Shown here one piece after another: positions 19,416-27,540 of a stretch of DNA of 64,000 nt. Both the position numbers and the translations under genes were made by a program. Every line of letters starts with the position of its first letter. The first letter of the stretch is position 1. Source of the DNA: Acidisarcina sp963790505 (GTDB lineage Bacteria > Acidobacteriota > Terriglobia > Terriglobales > Acidobacteriaceae); the NCBI GenBank assembly GCA_963790505.1, contig CAWBOT010000004.1, forward strand, positions 496,001-560,000, read 5' to 3'. The notes below the pieces were generated by a model that was not told the DNA's origin, did no database searches, and was given only the letters and a program-made list of their open reading frames with translations.

Positions 19416-20186
19416 ATGAAAGCGGTGATTTTGGCAGGCGGGCTTGGCACGCGTCTGAGCGAAGAGACCTCGGTGCGGCCCAAGCCGATGGTCGATGTCG
19501 GCGGGCTCCCCATCCTGTGGCACATCCTGAAGATTTACTCCCAGCATGGCATCAACGATTTCATCATCTGCTGCGGGTACAAGGGCTACATGATCAAGGA
19601 GTATTTCGCCAACTACTTCCTGCACATGTCCGACGTGACCTTCAACCTGAGAGACAACCGGATGGAGGTACACCAGAGCGTTGCCGAACCCTGGAACGTT
19701 ACGCTAGTCGACACGGGGGAGAATACGGGTACCGGCGGACGGCTGCGCCGCGTGCAGAAATACCTGAGCAATGAGGAAGCGTTTTGCATGACCTACGGCG
19801 ATGGTCTCAGCAATATCGACATCACCGCGAGCGTGGAATTTCATCGTTCCCACGGAAAGCAGGTGACACTCACGGCAGTCCAGCCCTCGGCACGCTTCGG
19901 TGCGTTGGGGCTGGAAGAAACCGAAGTCTACGCATTCCAAGAGAAGCCGAAGGGCGAGGGCGGATGGATCAACGGCGGTTTTTTTGTCTTGTCGCCGGAG
20001 GTGTTTGACGAGATCCATCATGACTCCTGGATGTTTGAACGGGAGCCGATCGAGAGCCTGACCGCGAAGCGCGAGGTGCGGGCTTTTTTCCACCATGGAT
20101 TCTGGCAGCCGATGGATACGCTGCGCGATAAGCAGCGGCTCGAAGAGCTTTGGGCGAGCGGAGAGGCCCCGTGGAAGACATGGTGA
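19416..20186 (+). CDS. rfbF: glucose-1-phosphate cytidylyltransferase
   Basis: 256 aa from the ATG at 19416, with AGGAG about seven bases upstream. The nucleotidyltransferase signature MKAVILAGGLGTRLSEETSVRPKPMVDVGG starts at residue 1, and FCMTYGDGLSNIDI, WINGGFFVLSPEVF and WQPMDTLRDKQRLEELW are typical of RfbF. It makes CDP-glucose from CTP and glucose-1-phosphate, the committed step to CDP-deoxyhexoses. It runs rightward, divergent from rfbH with 115 bases between, and overlaps the rfbG start by seven bases, so rfbF-rfbG are translationally coupled. Confidence 0.95.
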   Translation: MKAVILAGGLGTRLSEETSVRPKPMVDVGGLPILWHILKIYSQHGINDFIICCGYKGYMIKEYFANYFLHMSDVTFNLRDNRMEVHQSVAEPWNVTLVDTGENTGTGGRLRRVQKYLSNEEAFCMTYGDGLSNIDITASVEFHRSHGKQVTLTAVQPSARFGALGLEETEVYAFQEKPKGEGGWINGGFFVLSPEVFDEIHHDSWMFEREPIESLTAKREVRAFFHHGFWQPMDTLRDKQRLEELWASGEAPWKTW

Positions 20187-21244
20187 ACCCGTGGCGCGGA
20201 CGACGGGTCTTCCTGACCGGACATACGGGTTTCAAGGGCGGCTGGCTGAGTCTCTGGCTTGCAAAGATGGGCGCACAGGTTCGCGGCTACGCTCTCGATC
20301 CCTCGACTGAACCGAATTTCTTTCACGTCGCCAAGGTCGGCACGGCGGTAGAAGATGTTCGAGGCGATCTTGCCGATCGAGAGAAGTTAGAGGGAGCATT
20401 GGCGGGTTTCGCTCCGGAAGTGGTCTTCCACCTTGCGGCGCAGCCTCTGGTTCGGCGCTCTTATGCCGATCCGCTGGGCACGTATGCGACGAACGTGATG
20501 GGGACGGCGTATGTTCTCGAGGCGGTTCGCAAGAGTTCGTCGGTGCGAGCTGTCGTTTCGGTGACGACCGACAAATGCTATGAGAACAAGGATTGGGTAT
20601 GGCCTTATCGCGAGACCGATCCGCTCGGAGGCCACGATCCGTATTCGTCAAGCAAGGCCTGTGCGGAGCTGGTATGCGCGAGCTATCGGAGCTCTTTCTT
20701 TCCGGTCGACAAGCTCAACGAGCATCATGTTGCCGTGGCGACAGCCAGGGCGGGCAATGTGATCGGCGGCGGAGACTGGTCGGAGGACCGGCTGGTACCG
20801 GACCTGATTCGCGGCTTTGTGAAGAAGGAACCAGTATTGATTCGAAGGCCAACGGCGATCCGGCCCTGGCAGCACGTACTGGAGCCGCTGCATGGTTACA
20901 TCCAGTTGGCCGAGAAGCTACTGGAGGAAAAGGGACAGTTCGCCTCGGCGTTCAATTTTGGGCCGAGCGGCGACGCTTGGCCGGTTGAGCGCATCGCAAC
21001 GAAGATGGCGAATGCGTGGGGTGAGGGCGCTGCCTGGGCTCGGGACCAAGACCCTGGTGTGCATGAGGCGGGCAGCCTGCGCCTGGACTCAAGCAAGGCC
21101 CGGAGAGAGCTGAATTGGCAGACGCCGCTGGGGATTGAGGCGGCGGTGGAGTGGACGGTGGAGTGGTACCGAGCATGGCATGAAGGACAAGAGATTCATT
21201 CCCTGACTCTGGCGCAAATCGAGGAGTACGAGAAGCTCGCATGA
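20180..21244 (+). CDS. rfbG: CDP-glucose 4,6-dehydratase
   Basis: 354 aa from the ATG at 20180 inside the rfbF stop region; starting at 20150 would add ten residues overlapping rfbF further. The extended-SDR fold is clear: VFLTGHTGFKGGWLSLWLA is the NAD motif with the HTGFKG insertion specific to CDP-glucose dehydratases. FHLAAQPLVRRSYADP, VSVTTDKCYENKDW, the catalytic YSSSKA and GNVIGGGDWSEDRLVPD follow in order. The product is CDP-4-keto-6-deoxy-D-glucose, the substrate of RfbH. Confidence 0.95.
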   Translation: MVNPWRGRRVFLTGHTGFKGGWLSLWLAKMGAQVRGYALDPSTEPNFFHVAKVGTAVEDVRGDLADREKLEGALAGFAPEVVFHLAAQPLVRRSYADPLGTYATNVMGTAYVLEAVRKSSSVRAVVSVTTDKCYENKDWVWPYRETDPLGGHDPYSSSKACAELVCASYRSSFFPVDKLNEHHVAVATARAGNVIGGGDWSEDRLVPDLIRGFVKKEPVLIRRPTAIRPWQHVLEPLHGYIQLAEKLLEEKGQFASAFNFGPSGDAWPVERIATKMANAWGEGAAWARDQDPGVHEAGSLRLDSSKARRELNWQTPLGIEAAVEWTVEWYRAWHEGQEIHSLTLAQIEEYEKLA

Positions 21245-21330
21245 AGAAGAGTCAGGCCACGCGGGGAGGTCGTGCGGGCCAATAGACGATAGCGAAAGGC
21301 GAGCGTATAGTTGGAAAACTAATCCAGCGG

Positions 21331-21378
21331 TATCGAGTTTTTAGGGTGTTCTACGATATCGAGCTTTAAGGGTGTCTT
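21331..21378. repeat. pair of imperfect 22-base direct repeats upstream of the NeuB-like gene
   Basis: Copies at 21331-21352 and 21357-21378 match at 18 of 22 positions, with a 26-base period. Both start TATCGAG and contain AGGGTGT. They occupy the last third of the rfbG to neuB-like spacer, ending 21 bases before the ATG at 21399 and just before its AAAGG ribosome-binding site. They could be a regulator-binding pair or the trace of a small duplication. No regulator is known. Confidence 0.5.
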
Positions 21379-21398
21379 ATTTGAGAAAGGGTTCACAG

Positions 21399-22289
21399 AT
21401 GGCTATTACCGATTCAGTTGTCAGGATTGGAAACAAGATGGTCGGGGACGGGCAACCGTGTTACGTCGTTGCCGAGATCGGCATCAATCACAACGGGGAC
21501 ATCGATCTAGCGAAGCGGCTCATCAGCGTCGCTATCGCCGCAGGCTGCGACGCGGTGAAGTTTCAGAAGCGCACGGTGGACGTCGTTTACACTGCGGAAG
21601 AGCTTTCCAAGCCGCGCGAGAACCCTTTTGGCGCCACCAACGGCGATCTGAAGTGGGGCCTGGAGTTCGACGAAGAGGACTATGCGGAGATCGATGCGTT
21701 CTGCAGATCGGCGAAGATTCCGTGGTTTGTTTCCGCGTGGGATGAGGCGTCGGTCGACCTGATCGCGGACAACTTCAAGGTTCCCTGCTTCAAGATTGCG
21801 TCGGCTTCGCTGACCGACGACAACCTGTTGCGGCACACGCGATCGAAGGGGAAGCCGATCATTCTGTCGACGGGGATGAGCACGTATGCGGAGATCGACC
21901 ATGCAGTGAAAGTGCTTGGGAAAGAAGATCTGATCGTGATGCATGCGACCAGCACCTACCCGGCGAACTACGACGAGTTGAATCTGCGGGCGATCCCGAC
22001 GATACGCGAGCGTTACGACACGCTGGTTGGATATTCGGGTCACGAGACAGGCATCCCGACGAGCGTTGCGGCTTCGGTGCTCGGCGCCTGCATGGTGGAG
22101 CGGCACATCACGATGGACCGCGCATCGTGGGGCAGCGATCAGGCGGCTTCTCTTGAGCCGAATGGAATCAGCCGGCTGGTGCGCGACATCCGTCTGTGCG
22201 AAATGTCAATGGGCGATGGGATCAAGCGCGTGTATGAGCGCGAGTTGCCGATCATCAAGAAGTTGCGCAGAGTTGGAGCGGCGGTTTAG
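21399..22289 (+). CDS. NeuB-family sugar-acid synthase lacking the SAF domain
   Basis: 296 aa from the ATG at 21399 (GAGAAAGG about ten bases upstream); a GTG at 21372 is in frame. The TIM-barrel core has CYVVAEIGINHNGDIDLAKRLISVAIAAGCDAVKFQKRTVD, FVSAWDEASVDLI, PCFKIASASLTDDNLL, ILSTGMSTYAEID and LIVMHATSTYPANYDELNLR, then GYSGHETGI and the HITMDRASWGSDQAASLEP region. This is the N-acetylneuraminate, legionaminate and pseudaminate synthase core, condensing PEP with an aldose. Typical NeuB proteins are about 340-350 aa with a C-terminal antifreeze-like SAF domain; here the protein ends about 50 residues earlier, after ELPIIKKLRRVGAAV. It heads a tight three-gene unit with a KdsC-like phosphatase (3-base gap) and a GmhA-like isomerase. 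Confidence 0.88.
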   Translation: MAITDSVVRIGNKMVGDGQPCYVVAEIGINHNGDIDLAKRLISVAIAAGCDAVKFQKRTVDVVYTAEELSKPRENPFGATNGDLKWGLEFDEEDYAEIDAFCRSAKIPWFVSAWDEASVDLIADNFKVPCFKIASASLTDDNLLRHTRSKGKPIILSTGMSTYAEIDHAVKVLGKEDLIVMHATSTYPANYDELNLRAIPTIRERYDTLVGYSGHETGIPTSVAASVLGACMVERHITMDRASWGSDQAASLEPNGISRLVRDIRLCEMSMGDGIKRVYERELPIIKKLRRVGAAV

Positions 22290-22292
22290 CGG

Positions 22293-22853
22293 ATGGCCGA
22301 TGAAAGTGCGGCGCACGGCGGCCAATCGTCAAGAGAGATTCATGACAGGCTGCGGGGTATCAAGGCCATTGCATTCGACGTGGACGGTGTGCTGACCGAC
22401 GGCGGCATGTGGTGGGGCGCGAACGGCGAGGAGTTCAAGCGATTCTCCTTCGCCGACATCATGGGGATTTCGCTGGCCCGCCGGCACGGATTGATCCTAA
22501 CTCTCATCTCGGGCGAGAATAGCCCGCTGGTCGACCGGTACGCCGCCAAGTTGAAGATCGCCGATGTCACAAAAGGCTGCCGGGACAAGGCATCGGCGCT
22601 TCGGGAGTTCGCGCAAAGGAACAGCCTGGAGCTGGGCGAAGTTTGCTTTATGGGGGACGACGTCAACGATCTTCCCGCCATGGCGATCTGCGGCTTCTCC
22701 GCGGCGCCCGCCGATGCCCGGCCAGCGGTGCTTGCAAGAGTAGATTTCGCCACGACGAGTCCGGGAGGGCAGGGTGCGGTGCGCGAACTCATCGAAGCGC
22801 TCTTCGCTGCTCAGCAAACGGATTCGGCGACCATCTACGCAAGTTCAATCTAG
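22293..22853 (+). CDS. KdsC-like HAD phosphatase
   Basis: 186 aa. HAD motif I is IAFDVDGVLTDGG, motif II is TLISGENSPLVDRYAAKL and motif IV is CFMGDDVNDLPAM. The short C0-type form without a large cap is that of 3-deoxy-D-manno-octulosonate-8-phosphate phosphatase and of the HAD domain of CMP-sialate enzymes. Starting four bases after the NeuB-like stop, it most likely dephosphorylates the phosphorylated ulosonic acid made by that synthase. Housekeeping Kdo synthesis is an alternative, but a kdsA or kdsB gene is not present nearby. Confidence 0.88.
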   Translation: MADESAAHGGQSSREIHDRLRGIKAIAFDVDGVLTDGGMWWGANGEEFKRFSFADIMGISLARRHGLILTLISGENSPLVDRYAAKLKIADVTKGCRDKASALREFAQRNSLELGEVCFMGDDVNDLPAMAICGFSAAPADARPAVLARVDFATTSPGGQGAVRELIEALFAAQQTDSATIYASSI

Positions 22854-22863
22854 AGACGATCTC

Positions 22864-23454
22864 TTGAAACACATCATTCACGAACAACTCGGAAAGAGCA
22901 TCGCGGTTCTCGAGAGAGTTCGGGCCGACGACTCGCTTCTCGGCGTGGTGTCCGACGCTGCGGAAACGACAGCCGAAGCGATGCTGAAAGGCCGCAAGCT
23001 CATGGTCGCCGGCAACGGCGGGAGCGCGGCCGACTCGCAACATCTGGTGGCGGAGTTCGTCAGCCGCCTGGTCAAGGACAGGCCAGCTCTGCGGGCCATC
23101 GCGCTCACCGTCGACAGCTCGATCCTCACCGCAGTCGGCAACGACTACGGGTATGAAAAATGCTTTGAACGGCAGATCGAGGCGCTCGGGCAGCAGGGAG
23201 ATGTCTTCCTGGCGATCTCGACATCAGGCAACTCTCCGAATGTGCTTCGCGCTTTGGAGCTCTGCAAGACGCTGGGGATTGTCACGATCGGCCTCAGCGG
23301 CAATGGCGGAGGCAAAATGGCCCCGCTGTGCGACTACAACGTGATCGTGCCGTGCGACGTAACGATGAACATCCAGGAATCGCACCTGGCGCTCGAACAC
23401 ATCTTCTGCATGCTGGTGGAGCGCTGCTACTTTGGCGCGGAATTCTTTTCGTAA
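22864..23454 (+). CDS. GmhA-like SIS-domain phosphosugar isomerase
   Basis: 196 aa from the TTG at 22864, chosen because it is 10 bases after the phosphatase stop and gives the usual GmhA N-terminus (KHIIHEQLGKSIAVLERV). The open frame extends upstream to 22774 but overlaps the phosphatase. The SIS core has LMVAGNGGSAADSQHLVAEFVSRL, AISTSGNSPNVLRALEL and GLSGNGGGKMAPLCDYNVIVP, and ends ALEHIFCMLVERCYF. GmhA converts sedoheptulose-7-phosphate to D-glycero-D-manno-heptose-7-phosphate. With no HldE-type kinase in the window, it may instead supply a phosphosugar for the adjacent NeuB-like synthase. That is an inference. Confidence 0.88.
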   Translation: MKHIIHEQLGKSIAVLERVRADDSLLGVVSDAAETTAEAMLKGRKLMVAGNGGSAADSQHLVAEFVSRLVKDRPALRAIALTVDSSILTAVGNDYGYEKCFERQIEALGQQGDVFLAISTSGNSPNVLRALELCKTLGIVTIGLSGNGGGKMAPLCDYNVIVPCDVTMNIQESHLALEHIFCMLVERCYFGAEFFS

Positions 23455-23559
23455 GAGGCACCGGCTCTTAGTCGGCGTGGTGATCAAGAGTCGCGACTAG
23501 CGACAAAGCCCATCTTGCAGGGCAATCGCACTTCCGTCGACAGCCTGACTCCAACCTAT

Positions 23560-24762
23560 CTATTTTTGTGCCAGGCGACTCCTGGGAATCGCATAGGTGA
23601 CCAGATCCCAACCTTCGAGGAGATGTGGACGAAGGAAGTATGCGTAACGGTCTGAAAATGACTGGATCAGCAGCGGAATCTTCCAGAGGTGGTCCTGCAG
23701 ATGGTAGGTGCAGATCGCCAACACAGGAGAGTGTTGTTCGATGATCCCTCGCGCGCCGGTCAACGCGTCCAGTTCCGAGCCCTCGATGTCCATCTTGATA
23801 TAAGTGGGCTGTGTTCCGGCGAGAACTTGGTCGAGCACAATGCAATCGACCTGCATTTTCCCTGTGCCGACGCGGGAGGCTTCGCTGCCTTCACCGGAAA
23901 ATGTCACGACTCCAGCGACGGCCCCTACGGCCGCGCGCCGCACACTGATCGAATCCCGTTTTGAGAGCTTCTCCACGCGTTCCTGGAGCTTGGCGAAGTT
24001 GGCAGGATCCGGCTCGAATCCATAAATCTGCGCGAATCTGTTTTTCGTTTCTTCCAGGAAACTTTGAATGGAGTCGCCATCGTAAGCGCCGCAATCAACG
24101 AACACCTCGCAATCCATGAGCGGACAAAGTTCCTGCGGAAAATAGATCGTGTGCTCCACTGGATTGGGCATGGCATTAAAGTCGCCAAGCGTGCGCCACC
24201 GTAACTGTGCCAAATATTCGCCGCGGGAGGCGTCGTCAGCCCATAACTGACCGGCACGCCGAACCTCTTCTGCTTGCTGATGCACTCGATGAGGAAGGTC
24301 GACTGCATAATGAGGCAGGAAAATCTCAGGGTGCTTCCAAAATAACGGCTGGAACGTCATGACGTGCCGGCAGCCGAGGTCGCGCAGGTTGGCCTCACGC
24401 TCTGGCATGCGATCGTCGCTCTTCCCGCGCCAGATCGTGACCAGAAAAATTGCCTCATCGCCATGAAGGCGTGCGGCTTCGCGGGGCGAAAGAACCTTCA
24501 CGCCCTCCACGGTGGTGTTCCAAAGGAGAGAGTTGTTATCGGTAAAGGCGATCGGCTCGACGCCCAACTTGCGCAGGCCGGATAGAGTTATGCGGCCCAA
24601 CTGTCCTGCGCCGAACAAGACGAGCGGTTTCTTTGCGAGTCCAGCCGCCAAATCATATGCCGAGCTTTGCCGGGCGCACGCCCCGGCTTCGCCCTCGGCA
24701 AACAAGTCGTCGAGCGCCGCTGTTAATTCCGCGCATGAGAGCCCGATTGTTGCAACAGCCAT
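23560..24762 (-). CDS. FkbM-type methyltransferase fused to a nucleotide-binding N-terminal domain
   Basis: 400 aa from the ATG at 24762, preceded by GGAGG eight bases upstream; the 24831 start is rejected for lack of a site. The N-terminal third is a Rossmann-like domain (PLVLFGAGQLGRITLSGLRKLGVEPIAFTDNN...GVKVLSPREAARL...AIFLVTIW) of the type seen in PglD-like and CoA-binding proteins. The C-terminal half is an FkbM methyltransferase: CEVFVDCGAYDGDSIQSFLEE as motif I, YGFEPDPANFAKL, and IKMDIEGSELDAL. The fusion suggests that SAM-dependent O-methylation acts together with a nucleotide-sugar or co-substrate binding step. It converges with the isomerase gene and is downstream of the SDR in a leftward unit. 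Confidence 0.82.
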   Translation of the reverse strand: MAVATIGLSCAELTAALDDLFAEGEAGACARQSSAYDLAAGLAKKPLVLFGAGQLGRITLSGLRKLGVEPIAFTDNNSLLWNTTVEGVKVLSPREAARLHGDEAIFLVTIWRGKSDDRMPEREANLRDLGCRHVMTFQPLFWKHPEIFLPHYAVDLPHRVHQQAEEVRRAGQLWADDASRGEYLAQLRWRTLGDFNAMPNPVEHTIYFPQELCPLMDCEVFVDCGAYDGDSIQSFLEETKNRFAQIYGFEPDPANFAKLQERVEKLSKRDSISVRRAAVGAVAGVVTFSGEGSEASRVGTGKMQVDCIVLDQVLAGTQPTYIKMDIEGSELDALTGARGIIEQHSPVLAICTYHLQDHLWKIPLLIQSFSDRYAYFLRPHLLEGWDLVTYAIPRSRLAQK

Positions 24763-24808
24763 TTGCTTACCTCCGCATCGCCGCCTTAGGCGCGATGGAA
24801 ACACATCG

Positions 24809-25639
24809 TTACCAACAACTCCGCCCACCATCGACGACCAGATTCGCCCCGGTCATGTATGACGACGCATCGGAACACAAAAATACGATTGCACCCTGAT
24901 ATTCATTGCTCGCGGCCATTCTTCCCAGCGGAATGAGGTTGGCCAGACGCTGCACGAAATCTTCGGGTTGGCCGTTGCCGACGCCGCCCGGGGAGATAGC
25001 ATTCACGCGGACGTTGTGCGCGGCCCAGTAGGTGGCCAGGTAGCGGGTGAGCCCTACCAGTGCCGATTTTACGACGGAATACGTAACAGGCTTGACGGGC
25101 TGCAGGTGCTCCGGCAACCCCTCCTGCCGGTAGATGCGCTGATCGGGGGCTATGAGGGCCAGATCGGATGCAACATTGAGGATGACGCCGCCGCCATTGG
25201 CGGCCATGTAGCTTCCCAGGATCTTGCTGCACAGAAAGGCGCCGGTGAGGCCCACTGCCAGATCGGCGTCCCATTGTGCCAACGGAAAATTCTCAAGACG
25301 GGAGAAGTCGATCTCTCGGCTTGCTTCCATTTTGGGATTATTGGCGGCATTGTTGATCAGGATGTCGATGCGCCCGAAACGGGAGAGGATCTGGTCTAGA
25401 AGCGATTCAATGGCCTGCTGCTCCGTGATGTCTACGGCACAGCCAAAGGCCGAAACGCCATAGGTCTCAGCGATGGCCGCTGCTCGATCGCGCGCGCGCG
25501 CCTCCTGAATATCCACCAGCACTGGGATGCCACCTGCGATGGCGATCGCCGTCGCGTGCTGCTCGCCGAGCAGGCCAGCGCCACCGGTGATGACTGCAAC
25601 CCGGCCGGATAAATCGAAGAGGTTCGCAAGCTCAGTCAT
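24809..25639 (-). CDS. short-chain dehydrogenase/reductase
   Basis: 276-aa classical SDR: VAVITGGAGLLGEQHATAIA (NAD(P) motif, about 14-33), DILINNAANNPKM (NNA-type motif), NVASDLALIAPDQ with the catalytic Ser, TYSVVKSALVGL (Y-x3-K), and VNAISPGGVGNGQ. It ends with the usual SSYMTGANLVVDGG. The substrate is probably a keto-sugar or sugar acid from the same locus. It lies 46 bases from the FkbM fusion and 10 bases from the Gfo/Idh/MocA gene, all leftward, so it is one operon with the four genes up to 29357. Confidence 0.9.
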   Translation of the reverse strand: MTELANLFDLSGRVAVITGGAGLLGEQHATAIAIAGGIPVLVDIQEARARDRAAAIAETYGVSAFGCAVDITEQQAIESLLDQILSRFGRIDILINNAANNPKMEASREIDFSRLENFPLAQWDADLAVGLTGAFLCSKILGSYMAANGGGVILNVASDLALIAPDQRIYRQEGLPEHLQPVKPVTYSVVKSALVGLTRYLATYWAAHNVRVNAISPGGVGNGQPEDFVQRLANLIPLGRMAASNEYQGAIVFLCSDASSYMTGANLVVDGGRSCW

Positions 25640-25648
25640 ACTCTTTCG

Positions 25649-26686
25649 CTAAGACAGTTCTACTACCTGTCCGGTTGCAGCCGACTGCTTCGCCGCCAGG
25701 GCGAGACGCAGACTCTTGATGCCTTCATTCAGGTCGACCAGCGGTTTCTTCCGGGTCTTCACACTATCCAGGAAATGTTCGATCTCTCGAATGAAGAGCA
25801 GGTTGCGGTCGAAACCCTCGCAACTAAACCGGTCCTCCGCGGCGGCGTCATATTGCCGCAGGGTAACCGTGAGCCCGGGCAAGTCGAGGACGGCTTTGCC
25901 CGCGTCACCGATCACTTCACACTGCCGATGAGCTGGGCGTTGAAGGTAATCCTGCTGCAAGTGCACGGGCAACGGTCTGCCTGCATATTCGCACTGCATC
26001 AGCGTGCTGGCGATGTCCTCTACGTCGACCTCAAGATTGCTCCAATGACCAGCAACCGAAAACAAGCGCTTCGCCTCGCCGAACAAAGCATAGAGATAAT
26101 CGAATTCATGAATCTGCGAGAGAATGACACCTCCGCCCAGGCTGGCGCGCGCTGCGTAGCCGGTCCGGTAGTCTTCATATCGATGCCAGTTGGGCAGATA
26201 CTCGCCGACCGTGGCGCGAACGCTCAATAGATTTCCAAGCAGGCCCTGCTGCACGATCTCTTGTAGGCGCAGAAAACACGGATGGAATCGAAGTTGGTAG
26301 CCGACCATCGCGATGCGTCCACGCTTTTCGATTGCAGACTCTAACTCGGGCAGACCGGTCAGGTCGTTCGATAGGGGCTTCTCAACAAAAATGTCGCAGC
26401 CGGCCTCGACGCACGCCAGGGCAACAGGAACATGCAAGCTGCTGGGGTTGCAGATGAAGGCGATGTCGGGTTTCTCGGCCAGCGCGGACTTGAGATCGCC
26501 GAAGACGCGAAGACCGTACACCTTCTCGACGTCGAGCTTGTCGTCAAGCTGCAGTGCCGGGGTGACGACCGAGGTCAGTCTTCGCACTCGGTAGGCTATG
26601 ATCTCGACTTCGTCGCCAAGCAGGGCGCGAAGGTTGCGAAGGTGGCGTTGCCCGATGCCGCCGAGCCCGACCGTTAGTATCTTCAT
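25649..26686 (-). CDS. Gfo/Idh/MocA-family oxidoreductase
   Basis: 345 aa. The Rossmann opening MKILTVGLGGIGQRHLRNL, IAFICNPSSLHVPVALACVEAGCDIFVEKPLSND (the EKP motif) and GYQLRFHPCFLRLQEIV define the family. GGGVILSQIHEFDYLYALFGEA is the dinucleotide-side histidine region (H-x2-D). It ends with the linker FLDSVKTRKKPLVDLNEGIKSLRLALAAKQSA. These NAD(P)-dependent enzymes oxidise or reduce sugar hydroxyls, often at C3 of UDP- or CDP-linked sugars. It overlaps the next gene upstream by four bases (ATGA), showing coupling with the TIM-barrel isomerase. Confidence 0.9.
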   Translation of the reverse strand: MKILTVGLGGIGQRHLRNLRALLGDEVEIIAYRVRRLTSVVTPALQLDDKLDVEKVYGLRVFGDLKSALAEKPDIAFICNPSSLHVPVALACVEAGCDIFVEKPLSNDLTGLPELESAIEKRGRIAMVGYQLRFHPCFLRLQEIVQQGLLGNLLSVRATVGEYLPNWHRYEDYRTGYAARASLGGGVILSQIHEFDYLYALFGEAKRLFSVAGHWSNLEVDVEDIASTLMQCEYAGRPLPVHLQQDYLQRPAHRQCEVIGDAGKAVLDLPGLTVTLRQYDAAAEDRFSCEGFDRNLLFIREIEHFLDSVKTRKKPLVDLNEGIKSLRLALAAKQSAATGQVVELS

Positions 26687-27536
26687 CGGCGTTCTCCCGG
26701 CGCGAAACCTGCGGCCTGCAACTGGCCCAGCACGATTTCACGATTGTTACGGATCCATTCAAGCTCCATGCCCGGCTCAGCTCGCGCGATCTGCATCACA
26801 AAATCGCCCTTGTATCCGATGCGGAACAAATGAGAAAGCAAAGACGCGATGTTGGCGTTTCCCGATCCGAGCGGGACCGTCCCGCCACCGCGAATCCTGT
26901 CCTTGATGTGGACGCTGCCGATACGCTCTCCATATGCGGCGATTTCCTCTGCGGGATCGAAGCCCAGGGAAGCGCTGTTTCCCGAATCGTAGTTCACTTT
27001 CAGGAAAGAATGGGGCAGCCTGGCCAGAAGCGAAGCAAAGCGATCGGGACCGAGCGCCGTTTCTAAATGCAACTCCACGCCGACCTTTTCAGCGGCTGAA
27101 CAGGCATGACCCAGAATCTCGAATGACCTGCGCCTGCTTCGCTTTCGTTTTCAATCCTGGAATTGTCGACAAACGGAAGGACGACACGTTGAATGCCGGC
27201 GATCCTGCATCGCTCCATAAGCCACAATAGCTTATTCATCCGCAGCTCCAGCTCCGCCGAGCTGACGCGAAGAAACGGATGCTCCATGAAGTAGTCGGCG
27301 CAGACTGAGACCACCGCGATGCCACATTCCTCACCTAATCGCGCCATTTCGGCGAGACCGGCATCGGTGGCGAGCGGATTAACGCTCTCGCCGACAGTGT
27401 CGTAGATCCATTCGATGGCGTCGAGAGATGCTCGCGCAGCAAGAGAGAACTCCTCCCGCCAGCGATTCACCGGAAAGCTTTGGAAGTGGCCATCGAAGGG
27501 CGGCAAAAGCCTGCCCTGCATCACCGCGAGCATCAA
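26683..27536 (-). CDS. sugar phosphate isomerase/epimerase (xylose-isomerase-like TIM barrel), frameshifted
   Basis: Two frames make one protein of about 285 aa. The N-terminal frame starts MMLAVMQGRLLPPFDGHFQSFPVNRWREEFSLAARASLDAIEWIYD and continues to VVLPFVDNSRIEN. The C-terminal frame is ILGHACSAAEKVGVELHLETALGPDRFASLLARL...KVNYDSGNSASLGFDP...GSVHIKDRIRGGGTVPLGSGNANI. The VELHLET, YDSGN and SVHIKD motifs mark the metal-binding residues of AP-endonuclease-2-fold sugar isomerases. One missing base near 27120 accounts for the break. It overlaps the oxidoreductase by four bases and lies five bases from the TPP enzyme gene. It is probably an epimerase or dehydratase for a keto-sugar intermediate. 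Confidence 0.78.
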
Positions 27537-27540
27537 CGGC

